Shown: positions 1 through 9,526, counted from the stretch's first letter. The stretch is 38,269 nt of DNA from an uncultured Candidatus Pelagibacter sp. (GCA_905618805.1 CAJQSZ010000051.1:1-38269), one strand, 5' to 3'. The notes: generated from the letters alone by a model not told the origin. A program made the numbers and translations.

Positions 1-197
1 TCATAAACTTTTGCGTTTACAATTAGATCTTTAGCACCAACAGATGTTGCTAAAATTTTATCATTAGGGAAAATTGGCTTTGGTTTCACAACTGCTAATT
101 TTTTAAATTTAAAATTTTTTATTGCTCTTGCACAGGCACCTATATTTTCAGATAACTGAGGTTGGTGTAAAATAAATGAAATATTATTAAAGGACAT
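1..197 (-). CDS. trmJ: TrmJ-like RNA 2'-O-methyltransferase, N-terminal fragment cut by the window edge
   Basis: An open frame starts at ATG 197 and runs off the left edge with no stop (65 codons visible). The visible protein starts MSFNNISFILHQPQLSENIG and continues with CARAIKNF, the SPOUT/TrmH-class signature (xPxNIGxxARAxKNF) typical of TrmJ, which 2'-O-methylates position 32 in the anticodon loop of some tRNAs. The SAM-binding trefoil knot lies in the C-terminal part outside the window, so the exact subfamily cannot be confirmed. The start lies 11 nt below the stop-side neighbour (DUF1989 gene ending at 209), so it is probably cotranscribed with it. Confidence 0.72.
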   Translation of the reverse strand, partial: MSFNNISFILHQPQLSENIGACARAIKNFKFKKLAVVKPKPIFPNDKILATSVGAKDLIVNAKVY

Positions 198-208
198 TAC
201 CGCTTCTA

Positions 209-1072
209 TTAACCTAATCCGTGATTTCTACTATAACTTGATATTTTTGAACTAGTTAAATCTTTAAGAAGATCTTGTGAGGCAGACCAAATAGAAACTT
301 TTAATGGATAACATTTAACATTATCTGAAGAGTGTTCTGATCCACAATCACCACCAGGACAAGTTGATAAAACACCAAGTAAATCTGTTTCAGCAAAAAA
401 TTCTAAATAATCACCTGGTCTTACTGGGCTTGATTTCATGAAATACTGTTTGGTATCATTAGTAAAGCCAGTACACATAAAAACATTTAAAACATCATGA
501 ACTAATTTTTCAGCTTCATCGATCTTAATACCTTTTTCATTAACCAAAGCCCTTGTTAAATTTGAATGGCAACAATAATGATAGTCATTGTCTGAAAGTA
601 GCTTAGAGGTATATGGATCACAACGTGTTCCAATAACATCGTGAACAGACCCTCCATCTTTATCATATCCATACCAATCCAATGTATCCCATGTAATTGT
701 AGCTAATGACCTTAAGTAAGGGAAACAACTTAACATTTTATCTCCTGTTGAAAGATGGGTTCCATAAAGCGCTCTAGTTTTTCCAGAAAAAAATTTTTCT
801 TCTAAATTGATTGCTTGAAAAATATTTAAATCACCAACTTGAGGTCCTTCTATACTTTCAATTCTAAAAAACTGCCCTTTTTTTACTTCAAAAGTTTTTG
901 CATCTCTTGGGGGTATTATGATTTCACTAATATTTTCTAAATTTTTTCTCACACGGTGTAATATAGGTAAATTGGTCTCTTTTAAGCTATCTATTGGATA
1001 ACATATAGTAGGCTTAACACTTATTCTGTCTTGGGCATCAGATGGAGCTCTAGAATATTTTTTAGTCTTCAT
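209..1072 (-). CDS. DUF1989 / urea carboxylase-associated family protein
   Basis: A 287-residue protein of the DUF1989 family, which includes proteins found beside urea carboxylase. Visible family features are VGDLNIF near residue 78, a STGDKMLSCFPY block, and HDVIGTRCDPY followed by a Cys/His-rich DYHYCCHSN segment. A C-terminal CPGGDCG stretch could bind a metal. The biochemical role of the family is not settled; no urea carboxylase gene lies nearby. The start ATG at 1072 is 2 nt after the cimA stop, so it is very likely in the cimA transcript. Family membership is fairly sure; function is unknown. Confidence 0.75.
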   Translation of the reverse strand: MKTKKYSRAPSDAQDRISVKPTICYPIDSLKETNLPILHRVRKNLENISEIIIPPRDAKTFEVKKGQFFRIESIEGPQVGDLNIFQAINLEEKFFSGKTRALYGTHLSTGDKMLSCFPYLRSLATITWDTLDWYGYDKDGGSVHDVIGTRCDPYTSKLLSDNDYHYCCHSNLTRALVNEKGIKIDEAEKLVHDVLNVFMCTGFTNDTKQYFMKSSPVRPGDYLEFFAETDLLGVLSTCPGGDCGSEHSSDNVKCYPLKVSIWSASQDLLKDLTSSKISSYSRNHGLG

Positions 1073-1074
1073 AA

Positions 1075-2676
1075 TTATTTACTTGCAGGAGCCTTATCTT
1101 TAAATAGCTTATAATCCAAACTATCTACTAGTGCTTTAAATGAAGCATCAATGATGTTGGCTGAAACACCAATTGTAAACCAATTTTTACCCTTTGAGTC
1201 TGTGCTTTCTATTGAAACTCTGGTTATTGCCTCTGTTCCTGTGTTTAGAATTCTAACTTTATAATCGACTAATTTAAGGTCTTTTAAGTATTTAGAATAT
1301 TTATTTAATTTTTCCACATTTTTTCTAATGGCATTATCTAAAGCATTTACAGGTCCATTACCTTCACCTTCACAAATAATTTTTTTTCCATCGACTTCGA
1401 GTTGAGCTTTTGCTGATGAAACTATTTTTCCAGATGAGTCTTTTTTAACTGAAACATCATATTCCTTAATTAATATATACCTTGGTATTTCACTTATAAT
1501 TCGTCTTGCCAATAATTCAAAAGAGGCATCAGCTCCATCATAGCTGTATCCAATAAACTCTCTGTCTTTTACTTCATCTAATAGCTTTTTTATTTTAGGA
1601 TCATTTTCTTCTATTTCAATTCCAATTGTTTTTAATCTTGAAATGATGTTTGATTTGCCAGATTGATCTGAAACTACAATGTTTCTAGAGTTTCCAACTT
1701 CTTCTGGATTTATATGCTCATAAGTCTTTGGGTTTTTTTGTACAGCGGAAACATGTAAGCCACCTTTATGAGAAAATGCTGCGGCACCAACATACGGTAA
1801 GTGTTTATTAGGTTTTCTATTTAATATTTCATCTAATAGTCTTGAGCATTGTGTTAATTTTTTAATATTTTCAGGCTTAATTTGTAACTCAAATTTGGAA
1901 ATAAAATCTTTTTTTAAAAAAAATGTTGGGATTAATGTCATCAAATTAGCATTGCCACATCTTTCACCTAGTCCATTAATTGTTCCTTGGATATGTCTTA
2001 CACCTGCCCGAACTGCAGCTAAAGAATTAGCTACCGCATTACCTGTATCATTGTGAGCATGTATTCCTAAATTTTTTCCTGGTATAACCTTACAAACTTC
2101 AGTCACTATTTCTGTAATTTCATGAGGCAAAGTACCACCATTGGTATCACATAGAATTATCCACCTTGCCGTCTGCTCAAATGCAGCCTTAAGACAGGCC
2201 ATTGCATAACTAGGGTTAGATTTATAGCCATCAAAAAAATGTTCTGCGTCAAACATAAATTCTTTATTTTCTTTAACAAAGTGTTTTGCACTTTCTCTTA
2301 TGTTTTCTAAATTTTCTTCATTAGAAATACCTAATGCAATATCGACATGAAAATCCCAAGATTTGCCAACCAAACAAACTGCAGGTGTGTTTGAATTTAA
2401 AAGTGCAGATAACCCAGGATCATTATCAGCGCTACGACCTGTCTTTTTAGTCATTCCAAATGATGTTAATTTTGCGTTAATAAATGTATGTTTTCTTTGA
2501 AAAAACTCAGTATCGGTAGGGTTTGCTCCTGGCCATCCTCCTTCTATATAGTCCACACCTAAATTATCCAAAGCAGAGGCAACTTTTACCTTGTCGTCTA
2601 CAGAAAAATGTACACCTTGAGTTTGGGCACCATCTCTTAATGTTGTGTCAAATATATAAAGTCGTTCTTTACTCAT
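1075..2676 (-). CDS. cimA: (R)-citramalate synthase
   Basis: A 533-residue member of the LeuA/CimA/NifV acyltransferase family. It condenses pyruvate and acetyl-CoA to citramalate, the threonine-independent entry to isoleucine synthesis. The TIM barrel begins with DTTLRDGAQTQG (residues 10-21; Arg and Asp contact the keto acid and metal) and carries GIHAHNDTGNA near residue 205 with metal-binding histidines. The C-terminal part, from about residue 390, is the LeuA-type regulatory domain (GNGPVNALDNAIRK). The DGAQTQGV and EGGWPGANPTD motifs point to the CimA (TIGR00977) branch rather than LeuA. It overlaps the cysS stop by 4 nt (ATGA), so the two are translationally coupled. Confidence 0.92.
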   Translation of the reverse strand: MSKERLYIFDTTLRDGAQTQGVHFSVDDKVKVASALDNLGVDYIEGGWPGANPTDTEFFQRKHTFINAKLTSFGMTKKTGRSADNDPGLSALLNSNTPAVCLVGKSWDFHVDIALGISNEENLENIRESAKHFVKENKEFMFDAEHFFDGYKSNPSYAMACLKAAFEQTARWIILCDTNGGTLPHEITEIVTEVCKVIPGKNLGIHAHNDTGNAVANSLAAVRAGVRHIQGTINGLGERCGNANLMTLIPTFFLKKDFISKFELQIKPENIKKLTQCSRLLDEILNRKPNKHLPYVGAAAFSHKGGLHVSAVQKNPKTYEHINPEEVGNSRNIVVSDQSGKSNIISRLKTIGIEIEENDPKIKKLLDEVKDREFIGYSYDGADASFELLARRIISEIPRYILIKEYDVSVKKDSSGKIVSSAKAQLEVDGKKIICEGEGNGPVNALDNAIRKNVEKLNKYSKYLKDLKLVDYKVRILNTGTEAITRVSIESTDSKGKNWFTIGVSANIIDASFKALVDSLDYKLFKDKAPASK

Positions 2677-4034
2677 TTAAGTTTCCAAATTGTTTTACCA
2701 TCTTTATCTTCTATTAAAACACTTTTATCAAAAAGCTCATTTCTAATTTTATCAGCTTCCTTGTAATCTTTATTTTCTCTTGCTTTATTTCTTAACTCAA
2801 TCTTTTTTAAAATATCATCCTCACTAATTGTTAACTTTTTCTTTTTAATGGATAGCCACTCTTCTTTAGTTTTATTTAAAATTCCTATAAAGTTACAAGC
2901 TAAAACAAATAGACTTTTATCATTATTGTTTCCTTTTAATGCTTTTTCATAAAGTTGATGTAAATTTGCTAAATAGCCTGGTGTATTTAGATCATCGTAT
3001 AATGGAGATAAAATATCTTCATTAAGTGTAATTGTTTTATCAATTGCTATGTAAACTTCATACCATTTTTCAATGGTATTTTGACAATCTTTTAAAAGCT
3101 TTTCATTCCAATCTAGTGGTTGTTTATAATGAGCGCTAATAAGAGCAAGTTTTAAAACTTGACCATCAATATTTTCTTTAAAATCTTTAATTTTTAATAT
3201 GTTGCCAGTTGATTTGGCCATTTTTTCATTCGACATAGTTATAAAAGCATTGTGAATCCAATAATTTGCAAAAGATTCAGTATTATTTGCACATCTTGAT
3301 TGGGCTATTTCATTTTCATGGTGTGGGAAAATTAAATCAATACCACCACCATGTATGTCAAATATATTTCCAAGAAATTTTTTTGACATAGCAGAACATT
3401 CTAAATGCCAACCTGGTCTTCCTTTTCCCCATGGTGATTCCCAAAATGGCTCGTCACTAGTCGAGGGTTTCCACAAAACAAAATCTTCAGCGTTCTTTTT
3501 ATTTTCTGAAACTTCAACTCTTGATCCAGCTATTAGATCCTCTAATTTTTTATTTGATAATTTTCCATAATCTTTATATTTATTTACTTCAAAATAAACA
3601 TGACCATTTTTTTCATAGGCAAAATCTTTTTCTAATAACGTTGAAATCATCTCAATCATTAAATCAATATGATCTGTTGCTTTTGGCTGCTGACTAGGTT
3701 CATCTAAATTTAAATACTTACAATCATCATTAAAATCTTTAATTATATTATTGGTCAATTCTGATATTGAAATATTATTTTCTTTTGAAGATTTTATTAT
3801 TTTATCATCTACATCTGTAATGTTTCTCACATAATTTACTGAGTTATTCCCATATTTTGATTTTAAAACTTTAAATAAAATATCAAATATAACTAAAGGC
3901 CTAGCGTTACCAATGTGTGGGTTGTCATAAACTGTTGGACCACACACGTACATTCCAATTTTTTCTTTGTGTATAGGGATAAATTTCTCTTTTTTATTTT
4001 TTAGATTATTTGTTAAATAAATATCTTTGTTCAT
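2673..4034 (-). CDS. cysS: Cysteinyl-tRNA synthetase
   Basis: A 453-residue class I aminoacyl-tRNA synthetase charging tRNA-Cys. The HIGH signature is HIGN at residues 40-43, after MYVCGPTVYD with zinc ligand Cys31. The other zinc ligands match Cys213 (HLECSAMS), His238 and Glu242 (FPHHENEIAQS). The KMSKS loop is KMAKS at 271-275. The C-terminal helical anticodon-binding part is present and the length is normal. The ATG start at 4034 is the only sensible one. It is upstream of and coupled to cimA, an odd pairing functionally but a normal compact-genome arrangement. Confidence 0.96.
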   Translation of the reverse strand: MNKDIYLTNNLKNKKEKFIPIHKEKIGMYVCGPTVYDNPHIGNARPLVIFDILFKVLKSKYGNNSVNYVRNITDVDDKIIKSSKENNISISELTNNIIKDFNDDCKYLNLDEPSQQPKATDHIDLMIEMISTLLEKDFAYEKNGHVYFEVNKYKDYGKLSNKKLEDLIAGSRVEVSENKKNAEDFVLWKPSTSDEPFWESPWGKGRPGWHLECSAMSKKFLGNIFDIHGGGIDLIFPHHENEIAQSRCANNTESFANYWIHNAFITMSNEKMAKSTGNILKIKDFKENIDGQVLKLALISAHYKQPLDWNEKLLKDCQNTIEKWYEVYIAIDKTITLNEDILSPLYDDLNTPGYLANLHQLYEKALKGNNNDKSLFVLACNFIGILNKTKEEWLSIKKKKLTISEDDILKKIELRNKARENKDYKEADKIRNELFDKSVLIEDKDGKTIWKLK

Positions 4035-4079
4035 TGATCTAGAATTATACTTTAATTTTAGGTTTGTTAATCTTTAAGA

Positions 4080-4817
4080 TTAGTTGGGAATCTTACAAAC
4101 TGGGATTGGTTCCATTTTATGTAAGTTCATCTTTCTTATTTTTTCATATTTTTCTCTATTTGGTGAATTAGGATTACTCATTGCTTCTTCTAGCTCTTTA
4201 TACGTAAGTCCTAGTTGACCTTCGTCTGTTCTTCCATCATCCCATAATCCATCAGTTGGAGCTGCATCAATTATTTCCTGTAATATATTAAGTTCTCTAC
4301 CAATTTCCCAAACTTCTGTTTTATTACAATCAGCAATAGGAGAAATATCAACTCCACCATCACCGTACTTGGTATAAAAACCTACCCCAAAATCTTCTAC
4401 TTTATTTCCAGTTCCAATTACAATACCATTATTTGCTGCAGCGACTTGGTAAAGCGTTGTCATTCTAAGTCTTGCTCTTGAGTTCGCCAATCCTAGATTA
4501 CTATCAAATTTAGATAGGCTGTTCTCAAATGTTTCAAATAATTTATCTAAGTTCACTGTATGTTTTTCAACATTATTAAATTTTTTAACTAACCACTCTT
4601 GATGCCTAAGACTTAGATCGTGCTGAGATGATTTCTGTTTAATTGGCATAGATAGAACAATTGTTTTTAAACCAGTCATAGCACTTAGCGTACTTGAAAC
4701 CGATGAATCTATTCCACCAGAAATACCAATCACCAAAGATTTTGCCTTGGTTGGCATCGCCTCAGTATATTTTTTTATCCAATTACTTATAAAGTGTGCT
4801 TTTTCTAAGGGTTTCAT
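4080..4817 (-). CDS. nadE: NH3-dependent NAD(+) synthetase
   Basis: A 245-residue single-domain NadE that amidates nicotinic acid adenine dinucleotide to NAD+. The adenylating N-type ATP pyrophosphatase P-loop SGGIDSS is at residues 33-39. Other family marks are GTGNKVEDFGVGFYTKYGDGGVD and APTDGLWDDGRTDEGQLGLTY. There is no N-terminal nitrilase/glutaminase domain, so it should use free ammonia, or glutamine through a separate partner. It sits 45 nt from cysS and 40 nt from the DAHP synthase gene on the same strand. Confidence 0.94.
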   Translation of the reverse strand: MKPLEKAHFISNWIKKYTEAMPTKAKSLVIGISGGIDSSVSSTLSAMTGLKTIVLSMPIKQKSSQHDLSLRHQEWLVKKFNNVEKHTVNLDKLFETFENSLSKFDSNLGLANSRARLRMTTLYQVAAANNGIVIGTGNKVEDFGVGFYTKYGDGGVDISPIADCNKTEVWEIGRELNILQEIIDAAPTDGLWDDGRTDEGQLGLTYKELEEAMSNPNSPNREKYEKIRKMNLHKMEPIPVCKIPN

Positions 4818-4857
4818 TGTTGTAAAATTTAAACCAAATTGTATTTAATACAATCTT

Positions 4858-6237
4858 TTAAGATGCTACTTTAATATTATTTTTTGTATATTTCGCATTT
4901 TTTTTAATCTCATCAGAAATTAAAAATGCTAATTCTAATGCTTGATTGGCATTAAGTCTTGGGTCACAATGTGTGTGATATCTGTCAGATAAGTCTTGAT
5001 CAGATATTTTTTGTGCACCACCAGTACATTCTGTTACATCTTGACCTGTCATTTCAATGTGTAAACCACCAGCGTAACTTCCTTCGCTTTGATGACATTC
5101 AAAAACATTTTTGACTTCTTTAACAACATTATTAAATGGACGAGTTTTATATCCTGAGGTAGCTTTTATTGTATTACCGTGCATTGGATCACATGACCAG
5201 ATTACATTTAAACCTTCTTTTCTTATAGATCTAATTAGTTTTGGTAGATGTTTTTCAACATTCTCACTACCAAATCTGGAGATTAATGTAATTTTACCTT
5301 TTTCATTCTTGGGATTAATTCTGTTGCATAAATTAATTAAATCTTCGCTTTTTAATGTGGGTCCACATTTAATTCCTATGGGATTTTCAATTCCCCTACA
5401 AAATTCAACATGTCCACCATCTAATTGTCTAGTTCTATCACCTATCCAAACAAAGTGAGCAGAGGTAGCATGATACTCACCAGTTGTAGAATCTACTCTT
5501 GTCATGGATTGTTCAAAAGGAAGTAATAAGGCTTCATGTGAAGTCCAAAAGTTTACAGTTTTTAACCTTCTGTTAAAATCTGAGTTAATTCCACATGCAT
5601 CCATAAATGCTAGTGCGTCTGCAATTTTATCTTCTAATTCTTTAAATTTTTTACCTGCAGGTGTTTTTTTAATAAAACCAAGGTTCCATGTGTGAACTTT
5701 TTTAAGATCCGCAAACCCTCCATGGGAAAAAGCTCTTATAAGATTAAGAGTTGATGCTGATTGTGAGTATGCTTTGAACAACCTCTTTGGATCAGGAACT
5801 CTTGATTTTTCATTAAATTCCATACCATTAATATTGTCTCCTAAATAACTAGGCAATTCTACACCATCAATATTTTCAACTGGTGAACTTCTTGGTTTGG
5901 AAAATTGTCCAGCTATTCTTCCTAATTTAATTACAGGAACAGATGCAGAGTAAGTGAGCACTAAAGACATTTGAAGTATCAATTTAAAAGTATCTCTAAT
6001 GTTATCAGGATGAAACTCTGCAAAACTTTCCGCACAATCTCCTCCTTGTAATAAAAATGCTTTTCCATCAACAACTTGAGCTAGTTGTTCTTTTAAGTGT
6101 CTTGTTTCTCCCGCAAAAACTAAAGGTGGAAAATCTTTAATCTTATTTAGAACTCCATCCAATTCTTTTTTATCCGGATACTCCGGAATATGCTTAACGG
6201 GATAATCTCTCCAGCTATTTATTTTCCAATTTTTCAT
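4858..6237 (-). CDS. Class II 3-deoxy-7-phosphoheptulonate (DAHP) synthase
   Basis: A plant/bacterial class II DAHP synthase (about 459 residues), first step of the shikimate pathway (phosphoenolpyruvate + erythrose 4-phosphate). Diagnostic blocks in order are QGGDCAESF, KLGRIAGQFSKPRSSP, GIKCGPTL, WSCDPMHGNT and GGLHIEMTGQDVTEC. The Cys in GGDCAES and the histidines and acidic residues of the later blocks are the metal-site set. The frame could open at TTG 6243, but ATG 6237 gives the usual MKNWKINSWRDYP start and is preferred. A 35-nt gap separates it from glmS upstream. Confidence 0.94.
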   Translation of the reverse strand: MKNWKINSWRDYPVKHIPEYPDKKELDGVLNKIKDFPPLVFAGETRHLKEQLAQVVDGKAFLLQGGDCAESFAEFHPDNIRDTFKLILQMSLVLTYSASVPVIKLGRIAGQFSKPRSSPVENIDGVELPSYLGDNINGMEFNEKSRVPDPKRLFKAYSQSASTLNLIRAFSHGGFADLKKVHTWNLGFIKKTPAGKKFKELEDKIADALAFMDACGINSDFNRRLKTVNFWTSHEALLLPFEQSMTRVDSTTGEYHATSAHFVWIGDRTRQLDGGHVEFCRGIENPIGIKCGPTLKSEDLINLCNRINPKNEKGKITLISRFGSENVEKHLPKLIRSIRKEGLNVIWSCDPMHGNTIKATSGYKTRPFNNVVKEVKNVFECHQSEGSYAGGLHIEMTGQDVTECTGGAQKISDQDLSDRYHTHCDPRLNANQALELAFLISDEIKKNAKYTKNNIKVAS

Positions 6238-6272
6238 ATTCAACCTAGAGGTGTTCTAGCAGAGTTTAATAA

Positions 6273-8093
6273 TTATTCAACTGTAACTGATTTTGCCAAA
6301 TTTCTTGGTTTATCAATGTCATAGCCTTTTTTAAGAGCTGAATAATAGGCTAGTTTTTGCAGAGGTATCGTTAATAAAAACGGAAGCAAATCATCATTAG
6401 TACTCTCCACTTCTATAGTTTCCCAAATATTTTCTGACACAATTTCGTCCTTACTTTTATTGGTAATCAATAAAACTTTTGCACCTCTTGCTATTACTTC
6501 CTGCATATTTGAAATTGTTTTTGGATAATATTTGTCTCTCGGAGCTAAAACTACTACTGGCATTCCATCTTCTATTAAGGCTAATGGGCCATGTTTCATT
6601 TCACCCGCTGGATACCCCTCTGCATGAACATAGACTAGTTCTTTTAATTTAAGAGCACCCTCTAAAGCTATAGGATAAGAAAATCCCCTTCCTAAAAACA
6701 TTGACCCTTTAGCATCAGTAAATGTGCTTGAAACTGTTTGAATTTTATTTTCAGTCAATAAAGTTTCTTCAACTAATTTTGGTAATTCTTTTAAATCTTT
6801 AATTTTATTTAGATATAGATCTTTATCTAAATCTTTTTTTAAAATTCCCATTTTTAATACCAAAATATAAAGAACAAGCATTTGTCCCAAAAAAGCCTTT
6901 GTTGAAGCTACCCCAATTTCAGGCCCACAATGAATTGGTAATACAAAGTTAGAATCTCTTGCTATTGAACTTTCAATAACATTAACCACACTACAAGTTT
7001 TCACGTTGTGTTTATTACATAAGTCTAAGGCCGCATAAGTATCTGCGGTTTCACCAGATTGTGAAACAAAGATATACAAATTATCTTTTTTAAACCTATT
7101 TTTTCTGTACCTAAATTCTGAAGCAATATCAATGGTAACATCTAATTCTGTTAATTCTTCAAACCAATATTTTGCCATTAAACAAGAATGATAAGCTGTT
7201 CCACATCCTATTAAAGTTACAGAAGAAATTTCTTTAATATTCCAAGGAAAATTATGAATATTGATATCATTATTAATAGTATCAACATATTCCTTAATGC
7301 AGTTTTTTAAAGTTGTTGGCTGTTCTTCAATTTCTTTTGCCATAAAATGCTTAAAATCACCTTTTTCATAATTTTGCTCATCTGTAGATAATTCTAAAAC
7401 TTTCTTATTAACTTTAATTCCTTTTTCATCAAAAAATTCAACTTGATCCTTTTTTATAATACAAAACTCACCATCATTTAAGTATGAGATTTTATTTGTC
7501 ATTGATTTTAAGGCGTAGGAATCTGACCCTAAATAATTTTCATTAGAACCATACCCAACTGCTAATGGAGAACCCCTTCTAGCACCAATAATTAAGTCTG
7601 GTTCATCTTTAAAAATTATACCTAGAGCAAAACTTCCATGAAGCTGCTTAAGCATTTTAATTACAGACTCTTTTAAACTATCTTTCTTTAAGTGTTCTGT
7701 AATTAAATGAACAATTACCTCAGTGTCTGTTTGAGATTTAAACACATGTCCCTTGTCAATTAAATATTTTTTTAAAATTGTAGAGTTTTCAATAATTCCA
7801 TTGTGTACAATTGAAACATTGTCTGAAGAATGTGGGTGAGCATTAATAGTATTTGGTATACCGTGAGTTGCCCACCTAACATGTCCTATACCAACAGATC
7901 CAGACATATTTTTGATAGCTAAATTTTTTTCTAAATTATCTACACGTCCTTCAGATTTAACTTCATTAATAACTCCATCTGACAAAGTAGCTATTCCAGC
8001 TGAATCATACCCTCTATATTCTAATTTTTTTAGTGAATTTATAATTGCTGAAGAGACTGGTCTGTAGCTAGTGATACCTATAATTCCACACAT
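6273..8093 (-). CDS. glmS: Glutamine-fructose-6-phosphate aminotransferase (isomerizing)
   Basis: Full-length 606-residue GlmS making glucosamine 6-phosphate from fructose 6-phosphate and glutamine, the entry to UDP-GlcNAc for peptidoglycan and lipid A. Cys2 (MCGIIGI) is the N-terminal glutaminase nucleophile. The glutaminase domain shows the GHVRWATHG and NAHPHSS motifs. Two SIS isomerase domains follow (SQSGETADT, and EGYPAGEMKHGPLALIEDGMP near the C terminus), ending in PRNLAKSVTVE. It lies 3 nt after the GlmU-like acetyltransferase gene, consistent with a glmU-glmS transcript. Confidence 0.97.
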   Translation of the reverse strand: MCGIIGITSYRPVSSAIINSLKKLEYRGYDSAGIATLSDGVINEVKSEGRVDNLEKNLAIKNMSGSVGIGHVRWATHGIPNTINAHPHSSDNVSIVHNGIIENSTILKKYLIDKGHVFKSQTDTEVIVHLITEHLKKDSLKESVIKMLKQLHGSFALGIIFKDEPDLIIGARRGSPLAVGYGSNENYLGSDSYALKSMTNKISYLNDGEFCIIKKDQVEFFDEKGIKVNKKVLELSTDEQNYEKGDFKHFMAKEIEEQPTTLKNCIKEYVDTINNDINIHNFPWNIKEISSVTLIGCGTAYHSCLMAKYWFEELTELDVTIDIASEFRYRKNRFKKDNLYIFVSQSGETADTYAALDLCNKHNVKTCSVVNVIESSIARDSNFVLPIHCGPEIGVASTKAFLGQMLVLYILVLKMGILKKDLDKDLYLNKIKDLKELPKLVEETLLTENKIQTVSSTFTDAKGSMFLGRGFSYPIALEGALKLKELVYVHAEGYPAGEMKHGPLALIEDGMPVVVLAPRDKYYPKTISNMQEVIARGAKVLLITNKSKDEIVSENIWETIEVESTNDDLLPFLLTIPLQKLAYYSALKKGYDIDKPRNLAKSVTVE

Positions 8094-8096
8094 ATG

Positions 8097-8720
8097 TTAT
8101 TTCTTTTTTCTTTTATAATTTTGTATTTCCGTCTGCACGCTTCGAGTTAAAGCCAGAGATTTTTTTTTAACATTTTTTGTTATTACAGAACCTGCACCAA
8201 CAATACTATCTTCATTTATTATCACAGGCGCAACTAAAGATGAATTAGATCCTATAAAAACATTATCTTTTATTTTTGTTTTGCTTTTTTTAACACCATC
8301 ATAGTTACAAGTAATAGTTCCAGCTCCAATGTTAACACTTTTTCCTATTTCACTATCACCAATATAAGATAGATGATTTACTTTTGATTTTTTACCAATT
8401 ATACTTTTTTTAATTTCAACAAAATTACCAATTCTAGATCCTTCTTTTAGAACTGTACCTGGTCTTATTCTTGCATAAGGTCCAATGTCAACTTTATCTT
8501 CAATTTTACAATTTTCTAAATATGAAAAGGAATTTATTGTTACATTGTTTCCAATTTTGACTTTGGCACCAATAACAACATAGGGGTTGATAATTACATT
8601 TTTTCCAATTTTTGTATCTGCTGAAAAAAAGATTGTTTCTGGGCCAATCATTTTAACTCCAAATTTAACAAACTTATTTCTCAGTTTTATTTGAATTTTT
8701 TGTGAATTTATTTGTTTCAT
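8097..8720 (-). CDS. glmU: GlmU acetyltransferase half (glucosamine-1-phosphate N-acetyltransferase) without the uridylyltransferase domain
   Basis: A 207-residue left-handed beta-helix protein aligning with the C-terminal half of bifunctional GlmU. Present are PETIFFSADTKIG (residues 28-40), GPYARIRPGT (80-89), GNFVEIKKS, HLSYIGDSEIG with the putative catalytic His116, GAGTITCNYDG (132-142) and GSNSSLVAP. Ordinary GlmU is about 450 residues, with an N-terminal pyrophosphorylase (G-x-G-T-R-M motif). Nothing upstream encodes that: only 70 nt separate the ATG at 8720 from divergent gph, and no broken frame is visible there. It should therefore acetylate GlcN-1-P, while the UTP-dependent step must come from another gene. 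glmS follows 3 nt downstream. Confidence 0.85.
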   Translation of the reverse strand: MKQINSQKIQIKLRNKFVKFGVKMIGPETIFFSADTKIGKNVIINPYVVIGAKVKIGNNVTINSFSYLENCKIEDKVDIGPYARIRPGTVLKEGSRIGNFVEIKKSIIGKKSKVNHLSYIGDSEIGKSVNIGAGTITCNYDGVKKSKTKIKDNVFIGSNSSLVAPVIINEDSIVGAGSVITKNVKKKSLALTRSVQTEIQNYKRKKK

Positions 8721-8790
8721 TCCTAAAAATCTTTATAGTAAAAATTAAGATACCTTAATTCACAAATTATTTCTTAAAAATACTTTATTA
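8721..8790. promoter_or_regulatory. Divergent promoter region between glmU/glmS and gph
   Basis: This 70-nt A/T-rich interval separates two divergent start codons (ATG 8720 on minus, ATG 8791 on plus), so both promoters should be here. TATAGT/TAAAAAT-like hexamers exist, but in such AT-rich DNA no specific -10 or -35 can be assigned. Confidence 0.4.
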
Positions 8791-9480
8791 ATGACTCAAA
8801 AATATACAATCTTATTTGATTTAGATGGTACCTTAGTTGATACAGCTCCTGATTTAATGAATGCACATAATCACGTAATGAAAAGGTATGGCTATCCAAC
8901 CAAATCTACTAAGGATATTCGAAATCTTGTAGGACAAGGTGCTGGTGCAATGATTGGAAGATCTATCTGGGGACAGGCTAAAAAAGAATTTGGAAAAATA
9001 GATGATAAAAAGATAAAAGCCGAAATGGTTAAGGAATTTGTTAGTTTTTATGGAAATAATATTATTAATGAAAGCACTCTTATTAATGGTGTCGAAAAAT
9101 TTTTACAATGGTGCAAGGAAAAGAGTATTTCTATGGCAGTATGTACTAACAAACAAGAGCACTTAGCTATTGATCTTTTAAAAAAAATTGGAATTTACGA
9201 TTACTTTGAATATGTTGCGGGACACGATACTTTTGATTTTTGCAAACCTGACCCTAGACATTTAACAAATATTATTGAAATCTTGGATGGTGATATAAAA
9301 AAATCATTAATGTTTGGTGATAGTGAGGCTGATGCAAATGCAGCAAGAGACGCTTCTATACCTGTTTTTCTACTAGAAAATGGCTATACAGAAAAAAATA
9401 CAGATGAAATTTATCACAATCATCTAATAAAAGACTTTATTGGTGTTGAAAAAATCGTTTCTACCTACTTAAAAGATTGA
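8791..9480 (+). CDS. gph: HAD-family phosphoglycolate phosphatase
   Basis: A 229-residue haloacid dehalogenase-type hydrolase. Motif I is FDLDGTLVDTAPDL with Asp10 and Asp12. Motif II is AVCTNK (Thr), motif III Lys lies in CKPDPRHL, and motif IV is GDSEADANAAR. The cap sequence fits type I Gph, which clears 2-phosphoglycolate made by DNA repair or Rubisco. Many alphaproteobacteria keep gph next to glmU/glmS, as here, which supports the name over other HAD phosphatases. Confidence 0.88.
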   Translation: MTQKYTILFDLDGTLVDTAPDLMNAHNHVMKRYGYPTKSTKDIRNLVGQGAGAMIGRSIWGQAKKEFGKIDDKKIKAEMVKEFVSFYGNNIINESTLINGVEKFLQWCKEKSISMAVCTNKQEHLAIDLLKKIGIYDYFEYVAGHDTFDFCKPDPRHLTNIIEILDGDIKKSLMFGDSEADANAARDASIPVFLLENGYTEKNTDEIYHNHLIKDFIGVEKIVSTYLKD

Positions 9481-9520
9481 TTTAGTTTTTTTTCTTATTA
9501 TTAATACCCCATATAAATAT

Positions 9521-9526
9521 AAGGAG
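9521..9526 (+). promoter_or_regulatory. Shine-Dalgarno that sets the prpD start
   Basis: AAGGAG lies in frame-neutral AT-rich DNA just after an in-frame TAA (9520-9522). It is 5 nt upstream of a CTG (9532) and 8 nt upstream of an ATT (9535). No ATG or GTG is at the right distance, which points to a non-standard start codon for prpD. Confidence 0.6.

Noticed and set aside
5111-5695. Plus-strand open frames opposite the DAHP synthase gene (and similar ones opposite cysS, cimA, speDE and the MFS gene).
   Set aside because: They lie wholly antisense to well-supported genes, have no family features and follow from codon composition.
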